A DNA stretch of 29,313 nucleotides from JAAYEA01 sp012689325 (GTDB taxonomy: Bacteria > Chloroflexota > Anaerolineae > JAAYEA01), in the NCBI GenBank assembly GCA_036841525.1, contig DAITVZ010000067.1, forward strand, positions 1 to 29,313. Direction: 5' to 3'. Numbering within the stretch: position 1 is the first letter of the stretch; every line of letters begins with the position of its first letter. Shown piece by piece: positions 15,137 through 21,903 of this stretch. Both the position numbers and the translations under genes were made by a program. The notes under the pieces are model-generated. The model did not search any database, was not told the DNA's origin, and worked only from the letters and a program-made list of their open reading frames with translations.

Positions 15137-16366
15137 TCAATCCGCGCGCACGATCCGCTGGCCGCTGCCGTGGTAGGTGTAGCTCTTGCCCTCGACCTGG
15201 AGCACGATGATATAGCCCGGCGTGATGACCTGGAGGTAGAACTTGCCCTCCTCCGGGACGCCCAGGCTGCTGTCGCGGAACTCGGTGGGCGTCACCGAGG
15301 CCACCACGATCTTGTCCGCCGAGACGCGCAGTCGGCCCGCCAGGTCCTCGATGGCGAGTTTCCCCAGCGCCTCGGCCTCGCCGCCGCGCGGCAGGAGCGC
15401 CTTCTCCGCGGCCAGCACGACGCGCTGGCCGCTGGCGTGATAGGTATAGGGCTGGCCATTGGCCTCCAGCCGGATGATATAGCCCGGCGTCACGGCGGGG
15501 AGATAGACCTGCCCTGGCTCGGCCACGCCCAGGCTGCTATCGCGGAACATGGTGGGGAGGGTCTCCTTGATGGCGATCTGCCCCACGGGCAGGCCCAGCC
15601 GCCCCGCCAGGTCGGCGACGGCTTGCTGGGCCAGCGCGGCGCCCTCCTCCGTGGCGGTCTCTTTGGGCGGGACGCGCACGATGCGGCTCCCGGCGGCGTG
15701 ATAGACATAGACCATCTCCCCCACCTCCAGCGTGATGGCATAGCCCGGCGTGATCACCTGGCTATAGACCCGTCCGGGCTCGGGCACGCCCAGGCTGCTG
15801 TCGCGGAACATGGTGGGCTCGGCGCTGACCACGGCGATCTCGTCCACCGCCAGGCCCAGCGCCCGCGCCAGGTCGGCCCGGGCCTTGTCCACCAGGGGCG
15901 CCGCGGCGGCGTCCGGCTCCACATCCTGGCCGACGGGCTCGCCCTTGCCGCCGACGCTGAGGGTCAGGCGGCCGTCCCGCTCCGCGATGGCAAAGGGGAT
16001 GCGGATGGCGGCGTGGCCGGGCGCGCCCCAGGTCAGCTCATAGGCGCCGGGCGCTAGCTCGCGGCGCAGGGTGGCGGGCCAGGCCGTGTCGCCGGCCTCC
16101 AGCGCCCGCAGGCTCGCCACGGTCTCCTCGGCCACCGGGTTGCCCTGGGCGTCCAGGATGCGCACGACGCCGTCAAAGGTCCGATCGGCCGGAAAGAGCT
16201 CCACGCCGTCGTTGCGCACGGCGAGGCTGACCTCGAACTCGCCCTGGGCGTTCACCGCCATGGGCGCCTGGAAGGTCAGGTTGGCGTCGGAAGGCGCTTC
16301 TATCGGCGCGGCGCAGGCGACCAGCGCCAGCAGCGCCAGAGTGATCAGTAGGTGTTTTGCGTTCAT
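15137..16366 (-). CDS. Lipoprotein with three FRDSSLGVP/ITPGY repeats
   Basis: The ATG at 16366 follows AAGGAG and gives 409 aa. The N-terminus is a lipoprotein signal with LVAC lipobox and Cys18. An Ig-like domain (about 30-130) precedes three tandem repeats of about 80-85 aa, whose cores are FRDSSLGVPEPGRVYSQVIT, FRDSSLGVAEPGQVYLPAVT and FRDSSLGVPEEGKFYLQVIT. Each core is followed by PGYxIxL, YxYHxxGxRxV and a linker that begins LAxxL. The repeat type is, to my knowledge, widespread in Chloroflexota exported proteins without known function. The DNA repeats are about 260 bp apart and only partly identical, so the duplication is old. It diverges from the DUF5666 gene with overlapping promoters, suggesting both are expressed together at the cell surface. 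Confidence 0.88.
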   Translation of the reverse strand: MNAKHLLITLALLALVACAAPIEAPSDANLTFQAPMAVNAQGEFEVSLAVRNDGVELFPADRTFDGVVRILDAQGNPVAEETVASLRALEAGDTAWPATLRRELAPGAYELTWGAPGHAAIRIPFAIAERDGRLTLSVGGKGEPVGQDVEPDAAAAPLVDKARADLARALGLAVDEIAVVSAEPTMFRDSSLGVPEPGRVYSQVITPGYAITLEVGEMVYVYHAAGSRIVRVPPKETATEEGAALAQQAVADLAGRLGLPVGQIAIKETLPTMFRDSSLGVAEPGQVYLPAVTPGYIIRLEANGQPYTYHASGQRVVLAAEKALLPRGGEAEALGKLAIEDLAGRLRVSADKIVVASVTPTEFRDSSLGVPEEGKFYLQVITPGYIIVLQVEGKSYTYHGSGQRIVRAD

Positions 16367-16471
16367 GTTCTGCTCCTTGATGACGGGCTCCACGCGCCTT
16401 GCGGGCGGTTGGTTCCAGGGCCCGTCACCTAGATAGACGGAATCGCAGCCGCCCGAGTTCCGCTTGACTCT

Positions 16472-16500
16472 ATTATGCCACAGCCCGGGCGTTTTGTCAT
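16472..16500 (-). promoter_or_regulatory. Promoter of the three-repeat lipoprotein
   Basis: Minus-strand ATGACA (16500-16495) and CATAAT (16477-16472) are separated by 17 nt, each matching 5/6 of the consensus. The lipoprotein ATG is about 105 nt downstream. Its -35 shares five bases with the plus-strand promoter at 16494-16521. Confidence 0.75.
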
Positions 16501-16521
16501 CCCCCCAGTTGGCGCTACAAT
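16494..16521 (+). promoter_or_regulatory. Promoter of the DUF5666 gene
   Basis: TTGTCA (16494-16499) and TACAAT (16516-16521) are separated by 16 nt, each 5/6. The start codon is 66 nt after the -10. The -35 overlaps that of the divergent lipoprotein promoter, so one polymerase probably excludes the other. Confidence 0.75.
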
Positions 16522-16587
16522 GCCCAAACGTATCCATTGCGCCGTTGCCGCGTCTAGATTGATAGATGAATGAGGGGGAGGTCCATC

Positions 16588-17403
16588 GTGAGCGCGTTCT
16601 GGAGGCGCAGATCACAGAGCCGGCTGGCCTGGGCCGTGGCCATCGCGGCGTGCGCCCTGGCCCTGGCGCTCCGGGCCAGCAGCCCCTACGTGCTGGCCTG
16701 GTCGTGGCCTCCCCTGCGTCGCGCGGCGCTGGTCAAGCTGGAGGGGCGGGTAGAGTCTGTCGCCCCGGGCGCGGTGACTATCGCCGGCTATGACGTGGCG
16801 CTGCCGGACGGGCTGCTGGCGCCCGGCGAGGAACTCGCCCCAGGCGATTGGACGCTGGTGCACGCCGAGCGGGACGCCGCGGGCAACCTCATAGCGCGCC
16901 AGGTGGTGCGGGACCGCGCCGCCGCCGCGCCGGAGCGGGCTGCGCTCGTCCAGGCGCCGGTCGAGTTCGAGGGGCGAATCGAGCAACTCTCGCCCCGCGA
17001 GGACGGCCTGGGCGATTGGGTAGTGGACGGCGTGATGGTCCGGGTGGGTGCCGGGACAGTGATCCATGGGCAGCCCGCGCTAGGCGCCGAGGTGGAGCTG
17101 CGCGGCCAGCCCTGGGGCGCGCGCGGCGTGCTGGCCGCCGAGGTGTGGGTCGTGGCCGCGGAGGAGCAGTCGCTGGTGGTGGAAGGGCGCATCGCCCGAA
17201 TCTCGCGGGAGGGGGCCAAGCTGGGCGCGCTGGCGCTGAGCGACGGCAAGGCGCCGCTCCCTTACGCCTTGATCATCGACGAGCAGACCTTTATCGACGA
17301 GAGCCGCGGCCGGGCCGAGGCGGACATGTGGGCCGAGGTGCGCGCGGTGCGTGAGGAGGATGGCACGCTGCGAGTGCTCTACGTTCGCATCCTGCGGCCC
17401 TAG
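16588..17403 (+). CDS. Membrane-anchored DUF5666-like protein
   Basis: The GTG at 16588 is preferred because GGGGGAGG precedes it; an ATG six codons earlier lacks a ribosome site. The product is 271 aa. A basic N-terminus is followed by one TM helix (about 14-32), leaving the rest outside. Three OB-like beta modules follow: about 50-110 (KLEGRVESVAPGAVTIAGYD), 125-190 (EFEGRIEQLSPREDGLGDWV, then VEL and GVLAAEVWV) and 195-271 (VVEGRIARISREGAKLGALA). They match the DUF5666 pattern of a short anticodon-binding-like barrel. The role is unknown. It is divergently transcribed from the lipoprotein and followed by a double hairpin. Confidence 0.78.
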   Translation: MSAFWRRRSQSRLAWAVAIAACALALALRASSPYVLAWSWPPLRRAALVKLEGRVESVAPGAVTIAGYDVALPDGLLAPGEELAPGDWTLVHAERDAAGNLIARQVVRDRAAAAPERAALVQAPVEFEGRIEQLSPREDGLGDWVVDGVMVRVGAGTVIHGQPALGAEVELRGQPWGARGVLAAEVWVVAAEEQSLVVEGRIARISREGAKLGALALSDGKAPLPYALIIDEQTFIDESRGRAEADMWAEVRAVREEDGTLRVLYVRILRP

Positions 17404-17479
17404 CGCCGCCCTGAAACGACAGCTTGCGCCCGCGGCCGGTGGCAGCCCGGGCGAAACCCTATGGCGCCCCTTCGGGGGC

Positions 17480-17510
17480 CCCCAGCCTCCTCCCCCCCAG
17501 GAGGTTGGGG
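17480..17510 (+). repeat. Stable hairpin downstream of the DUF5666 gene
   Basis: Arms 17480-17491 (CCCCAGCCTCCT) and 17499-17510 (AGGAGGTTGGGG) pair over 12 bp with one G-T wobble and a loop of seven C. An additional CCCC-TTCG-GGGG hairpin lies just before (about 17467-17478). Together with the terminator at 17518-17545 this makes a row of three hairpins in 80 bp, probably a repeat-derived insulator. Confidence 0.6.
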
Positions 17511-17517
17511 GATACCA

Positions 17518-17545
17518 GAGCCTCTTGCCGAAGGGCAAGAGGCTC
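17518..17545 (+). terminator. Terminator hairpin upstream of the URO-D-family gene
   Basis: GAGCCTCTTGCC (17518-17529) and its perfect complement (17534-17545) form a 12-bp stem with a GAAG tetraloop, followed by TCTTGTTG. It ends the DUF5666 transcript 115 bp after its stop. The downstream T-rich tail doubles as the -35 of the next promoter. Confidence 0.85.
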
Positions 17546-17547
17546 TC

Positions 17548-17576
17548 TTGTTGCCCCCGCGCGGATGTGCTAGAAT
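17548..17576 (+). promoter_or_regulatory. Promoter of the URO-D-family gene
   Basis: TTGTTG (17548-17553) and TAGAAT (17571-17576) are separated by 17 nt. The -35 begins three bases after the terminator stem and the ATG at 17623 is 46 nt past the -10. Confidence 0.68.
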
Positions 17577-17622
17577 GGCCTCAGCATCGCCTTGACCGCA
17601 ACCCCTGGGAGGTGGACCAATC

Positions 17623-18744
17623 ATGAACAACCGCGAGCGGCTGCTGGCCATCCTCGACCGCCGGCCCCCGGACCGCATTCCCTGGATTCCGCGCTTGCTT
17701 CTCTGGCACCAGGCCCGGCAACTGACCCACACCATGCCCAAGCGCTTCGAGGGGCTAAGCCTGCGCGAGGTGGAGCGGGCGCTGGGCCTGGGCACGCCCG
17801 CCCGCGACGGCGTGATCTGCCGCCCCCGCTACGATGACACGGTGCAGCGGGTGGAGCGGCGGGAGGGCGGCAAGCTCATCGTCGAGCACCACACGCCGCT
17901 GGGCATGGTGCGCGAGGTGACCCACTATTCCGACGATCTCGACGAGCAGGGCCTCCCCGGCCGCGTGGAGGAATTCCCGCTCAAGGGCCCCGAGGATTAC
18001 CGGGTCTGGGAGTGGGTGGTGCAGCACACCACCTACGCGCCCGCCTATGACGAATACCTGGCCTATGACCGCGAGGTCGGCGAGGACGGGCTGCCCATGG
18101 TCCAGGTGGGCGACGTGCCGCTGCACGAGTTCGCCCAGGTGCTGGCCGGGTACGAATACGCTTACTACCAGATGGCCGACTATCCGCGCGAGGTGGACCA
18201 CCTGCTGGCGGTGATGGCGGAGGCGCAGCGCGAGCGGCTCTGGCCCGTGGTAGCGAAATCGCCGGCGCGGCTGTTGCTCCACGGCATGCATCTCTCCACC
18301 CAGTTCACCCCGCCCAAGCTCTTCGAGCGGTACGTCATCCCCTATTACCAGGGCTTCATGGCCGCCATGCACGAGCATGGCAAGGCCGTGGCCATGCACG
18401 CCGACAACGACACCAGCGCCATCCTGGCGCACATCGAGCGGGCGGGCTGGGACATGGTGGAGTGTTTCGTCACGGCGCCCATGGTGCCGCTGACGCTGGC
18501 CGAGGCGCGGGCCGCCTGGGGCAACCGCGTGATCATCTGGGGCGGGCTGCCCTCGCTGCTCCTCTCCCCCAGCGTCCCGGAAGACGAGTTCCGCGCCTAC
18601 ATGCGCGAGCTGCTGCGGGCCATCGCCCCGGGCGACGCCTTTATCCTGGGCATCGCCGATAACGCCATGCCCGACTCGCTCATCGACCGCGTGGCCTGGG
18701 TCACCGAGCTGCTGGCCGAGCGAGGCGGCTATCCGCTGTCGTGA
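17623..18744 (+). CDS. Uroporphyrinogen decarboxylase-family (URO-D/MtaA-like) protein
   Basis: The 373-aa protein begins MNNRERLLAILDRRPPDRIP, the usual N-terminus of the URO-D superfamily, and has the TIM-barrel landmarks RLLLHGMHLSTQFTPPKLFE, MHADNDTSAIL and DMVECFVTAPM. It is unlikely to make haem: the N-terminal substrate-arginine motif of HemE is missing and the context is sugar catabolism. Relatives act as methylcobamide-dependent methyltransferases (MtaA/MtbA/CmuA type) that bind Zn near a His/Cys motif; here the corresponding sequence is HxD. A role in demethylating or methylating a small compound is therefore plausible but unproven, and no corrinoid protein is seen. GGGAGG precedes the ATG. 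The 3' end of the gene is part of a tandem duplication next to the assembly gap. Confidence 0.9.
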   Translation: MNNRERLLAILDRRPPDRIPWIPRLLLWHQARQLTHTMPKRFEGLSLREVERALGLGTPARDGVICRPRYDDTVQRVERREGGKLIVEHHTPLGMVREVTHYSDDLDEQGLPGRVEEFPLKGPEDYRVWEWVVQHTTYAPAYDEYLAYDREVGEDGLPMVQVGDVPLHEFAQVLAGYEYAYYQMADYPREVDHLLAVMAEAQRERLWPVVAKSPARLLLHGMHLSTQFTPPKLFERYVIPYYQGFMAAMHEHGKAVAMHADNDTSAILAHIERAGWDMVECFVTAPMVPLTLAEARAAWGNRVIIWGGLPSLLLSPSVPEDEFRAYMRELLRAIAPGDAFILGIADNAMPDSLIDRVAWVTELLAERGGYPLS

Positions 18745-18817
18745 CCGCGGGGGCCTCGCCCGCCGAGCTGCTGGCCGAGCGAGGCGGCTATCCGCTGTCG
18801 TGACCGCGGGGGCCTCG
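18704..18817 (+). repeat. 55-bp tandem duplication at a scaffold gap
   Basis: 18704-18758 and 18763-18817 are identical over 55 bp, beginning CCGAGCTGCTGGCCGAGC and covering the last codons and stop of the URO-D-family gene. CCCGCCGAG follows the first copy and also resumes right after the N run. This pattern is what an unmerged contig overlap produces, so the second copy is probably an assembly artefact. Confidence 0.85.
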
Positions 18818-18917
18818 NNNNNNNNNNNNNNNNNNNNNNNNNNNNNNNNNNNNNNNNNNNNNNNNNNNNNNNNNNNNNNNNNNNNNNNNNNNNNNNNNNN
18901 NNNNNNNNNNNNNNNNN
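18818..18917. other. Assembly gap (100 N)
   Basis: Exactly 100 undetermined bases, the conventional filler for a gap of unknown size. Real spacing between the URO-D-family gene and the GH172 gene, and any promoter between them, cannot be judged. Confidence 0.98.
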
Positions 18918-18961
18918 CCCGCCGAGGCGTGATGGGTCGCGCTTCACAAGGAGGTCTGCCG

Positions 18962-21820
18962 ATGCGATGCCTCCGTGCTTTCCTGGCCCTGTGCGTGTTG
19001 CAGGCCCTGCTGGCTCAGGGGAGCGTCGCCTGGGCTGGCCCGGACGTGGCGAGTGGGGCGCGGAGCGCCGTCGCGCCGTGCGCCCCCGCGCCGCTAGGGC
19101 TGGCGGCCCTCTCACGCGTCGCCGACCTCCCCCTGGCCCGGGATGGCGCCCGCGCCTACGGCGTCTCCAGCCACGACCCCACCGGCGGCAATGTGGACCA
19201 CGACCGTTTCCTCTATTACCAGGACCCCGAGTTCGTGCTTTTCGACGTCACGGGGCCCGGCTGCATCTATAACATCTGGTTCTCCAGCCTGACCATGAGC
19301 CGGGTCCGCTTCTATTTCGACGGCGAGACGACGCCCCGCGTGGATATCCGCGCCGTGGACATGTTCAGCGGGGCGACGGCCCCCTTTCTATCGCCGCTGG
19401 TCTATGACGCCCTGGAGTCGAGCGGGGGGTTCACCTCGTTCCTGCCCATGCCCTTCGCCAAGTCCTGCAAGGTCACCACGCTCGGCGCGACCCGCTACTA
19501 CAATATCGCCTATCACACCTACGCCTCCGCCGAGGGGGTCCAGACCTTCACGGGCGCGGAGGACACCTCTGCGGTGCGGGACCTCTGGGCGCGGGTTGGC
19601 GCGGACCCCAAGCAGGGCTGGTCGAACGAGACGATCTCGGGCCTCGTCGCCATCGCGCCGGGGAATCGGGCCACCCTGGCCGATCTTCAGGGCGCAGGGG
19701 CTATCGCCAGCCTCAAGCTGCGGCTGGACCCCAGCCAGGAGGCCGTGTTGCAGGGGGCCCGGCTGCGCTTCTTTTGGGACGGCGACCCGCAACCCAGCGT
19801 GGATGTCCCCCTGGGCCTCTTTTTCGGGTCGGGGCTGGGCCCGGCCACGGTCCGGGGGCTGCTGATCGGCATGGACCCGCAAGGCAACGTCTATTGCTAC
19901 TTTCCCATGCCGTTCTGGCGCTCGGCCCGCCTGGAGGTGGAGAACCGCTCCGGCACGGCCATCTCGGCGCTGCAGTACGAGATCCAATACACCCGAACGC
20001 CCTACCCGGCGGGGCAGGCGGGCTATTTCCACGCCCAATACCGCGAATCCACCCAGGGCGCCGATGGCCGCGACTGTATTCTGCTGGACACGGCGGGCCG
20101 GGGGCATTTCGTTGGCGCGACGGTGGACATGTCCGGCGGGGCCCCGTATGACCCCATCTACCTGGAGGGCGACCCACGGGTCCATGTGGATGGGAGCCTC
20201 TCGCCGGCGATCTATGGCACGGGCACCGAGGACTATTTCCTGGGGGGCTGGTATTTTCTGGGCGGCCTCTTTTCGCTGCCCACCCACGGCTTGGTCGCCC
20301 AGCGCCACACGGGGACCGCGCGCCTCTCCTGCTACCGGCTGCACCTGGGCGACGTCATCCCGTACGCGGCGTCGCTGCGCTTCGGCCTGGAGCATGGCCC
20401 CACCAACGATGTGCCGATCCACTATCGCAGCGTGGCCTTCTATTACCAGCTCGGCGCGCCCGCGGCCCAGCTCGCCGACGAGCTGGACGTGGGCAACGCG
20501 GCGTCGGAGGCCGCGCACGGCTATGCCGTCAGCGGCGGCTCCTCGCTGGTCTCCAAGGCGGCCTATTACGAGGGGGACGACGACGACATCCTGATCGCCG
20601 ATGAGGGGCGGCTGTTGGGCGGGCGCAGCGAGTTCCGCCTGGCGCTCGACCCGGCCAACCAGGGCGCGCTCCTGCGCCGCCGCTGCGATCGCTCGGTCCC
20701 TGGGCAACACGCGGCGGTCTATGTGGATGGCGCCTACGTGGGACGCTGGCGCCGGGCCGGCTCCCAGACCGACAAGCAGTGGAGCGACGAGGATTTCGAG
20801 ATTCCGGCGGCCTTCACCGCGGGCAAATCGTCCGTGGCCGTCACCATCGTCAAGCTCAGCACATTGTGGACCGAGTTCCGCTATTGGGCCTACAGCATGG
20901 GCGTGCCGGCGCTGGCGGTGGCGCCCAGCGCGGGGTGGAGCGAGCCCGGCCGGCTGCTCTCCTTCGCTGCCGTCTACCGCGCTCCTGGCGGGCAGGCCGG
21001 TCTCCGCTACGCCGACCTGCTGCTCAACACCACGCCCAGCCCGACGAATGGCGTCACTCTGCGCTACGACGTGCAGGCTGACCGACTGTACATCCGCCGG
21101 CCGGACGACGGGGCCTGGCTGGGCGGCGGCGCGCCGGGGAGCGCCGGGACGGCCAAGACCACCTATGCCGCCCTGGATTATGGCCGCAGCGGAGTGGTCG
21201 CGGGCGCGGACGCGATCACGGTGACCTGGGCGTTTACCCCCACCTATCGCCACAGCGGCAAGGCGCACCGTCTCTACCTCAGCGCGGAGGAGCTGAGCGG
21301 GGCCTCGATCGGCTGGGTTGACTGCGGCGACTGGACCATCAACCGCGCGCCGACTCATGTCCCGCCGACCATGAACGTCAACGCCACCGTGGGCGCCGGG
21401 GTGCGGCTCACCCTGGACCCGCGCTATGGCGATCTCGACGGCTGGGCGAACCTGGACGCGCTCTACCTGGCCATCGCCGACGCGCCGCCGACGGGCGAGA
21501 TGGGGCCGAATGCGGTGTACCTCAAGTATGACCAGGGCGAAAACAAGGTCTACCTGGCCGATACGGCGGGGACGGCGTGGCTGGGCGGCGTTACGCCCAG
21601 GAGCGGCGCAGTGCTGGAGAACGCCGCGGTCCAGGTGTTCGTCCAGTGGAGCTACCCCGGCGCGGCGGACGCGCGGGTGCGGATCACGTATTGGCGACTC
21701 GCCTTCAAGCCTGGGTTCGTGGGCGCGCACCGGGTGTATCTGCGGGCGGTGGACCGGTTCCCCGGGGCCCAGGGCGATACCGGCTGGCGGTGCAAGGCGG
21801 CGCTCACCGTTGGGCCGTAG
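18962..21820 (+). CDS. Secreted GH172 (DUF2961) glycosidase with two C-terminal repeat domains
   Basis: The ATG at 18962 follows AAGGAGG and gives 952 aa. A signal peptide ends at about AWA-GPD (residue 25). Residues about 45-640 match the DUF2961 family, now GH172: GPGCIYNIWFSS, YFDGETTPRVDI, YFPMPFWRSARLEVEN, AIYGTGTEDYFLGGW and VDGAYVGRW. The GTGTEDYF motif (Glu423) is the family's signature and contains a catalytic-type acid. Characterised GH172 enzymes act on fructofuranosyl or arabinofuranosyl linkages. Two divergent beta-domains of about 140 aa follow (about 660-800 and 803-952) sharing the NxVxLxYD, LYI/VYL, WLGG and HRxYL pattern; they may be surface attachment or binding modules. 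Expected to work outside the cytoplasmic membrane and feed furanosides to the downstream pathway. Confidence 0.92.
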   Translation: MRCLRAFLALCVLQALLAQGSVAWAGPDVASGARSAVAPCAPAPLGLAALSRVADLPLARDGARAYGVSSHDPTGGNVDHDRFLYYQDPEFVLFDVTGPGCIYNIWFSSLTMSRVRFYFDGETTPRVDIRAVDMFSGATAPFLSPLVYDALESSGGFTSFLPMPFAKSCKVTTLGATRYYNIAYHTYASAEGVQTFTGAEDTSAVRDLWARVGADPKQGWSNETISGLVAIAPGNRATLADLQGAGAIASLKLRLDPSQEAVLQGARLRFFWDGDPQPSVDVPLGLFFGSGLGPATVRGLLIGMDPQGNVYCYFPMPFWRSARLEVENRSGTAISALQYEIQYTRTPYPAGQAGYFHAQYRESTQGADGRDCILLDTAGRGHFVGATVDMSGGAPYDPIYLEGDPRVHVDGSLSPAIYGTGTEDYFLGGWYFLGGLFSLPTHGLVAQRHTGTARLSCYRLHLGDVIPYAASLRFGLEHGPTNDVPIHYRSVAFYYQLGAPAAQLADELDVGNAASEAAHGYAVSGGSSLVSKAAYYEGDDDDILIADEGRLLGGRSEFRLALDPANQGALLRRRCDRSVPGQHAAVYVDGAYVGRWRRAGSQTDKQWSDEDFEIPAAFTAGKSSVAVTIVKLSTLWTEFRYWAYSMGVPALAVAPSAGWSEPGRLLSFAAVYRAPGGQAGLRYADLLLNTTPSPTNGVTLRYDVQADRLYIRRPDDGAWLGGGAPGSAGTAKTTYAALDYGRSGVVAGADAITVTWAFTPTYRHSGKAHRLYLSAEELSGASIGWVDCGDWTINRAPTHVPPTMNVNATVGAGVRLTLDPRYGDLDGWANLDALYLAIADAPPTGEMGPNAVYLKYDQGENKVYLADTAGTAWLGGVTPRSGAVLENAAVQVFVQWSYPGAADARVRITYWRLAFKPGFVGAHRVYLRAVDRFPGAQGDTGWRCKAALTVGP

Positions 21821-21837
21821 GACCAGGGCCGCCACGC

Positions 21838-21865
21838 TTGACACGGCGGCGATTCCGACTAGGCT
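21838..21865 (+). promoter_or_regulatory. Promoter of the GRE-activase operon
   Basis: TTGACA (21838-21843) is a perfect -35. TAGGCT (21860-21865) fits TAnnnT at a 16-nt spacer. The predicted transcript starts about 30 nt before the ATG at 21904. No terminator is visible between the GH172 stop and this site, so read-through is also possible. Confidence 0.65.
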
Positions 21866-21903
21866 ATGGGCAGCCCAACCGAACCTGTGCCCGGAGGATG
21901 CCC

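Noticed and set aside
13810..15210. A 466-codon plus-strand frame spanning the PA14 gene
   Set aside because: Translation is His/Val/Gly-rich without domains and crosses an intergenic region; the minus-strand gene has signal peptide and PA14 motifs.
17623..18744. HemE (haem-biosynthetic uroporphyrinogen decarboxylase)
   Set aside because: The N-terminal HemE substrate motif is missing and no haem gene lies nearby; a methyltransferase-like URO-D paralogue fits better.
19388..21844. An 818-codon minus-strand frame
   Set aside because: It lies antisense to the GH172 gene, has biased composition and no ribosome site.
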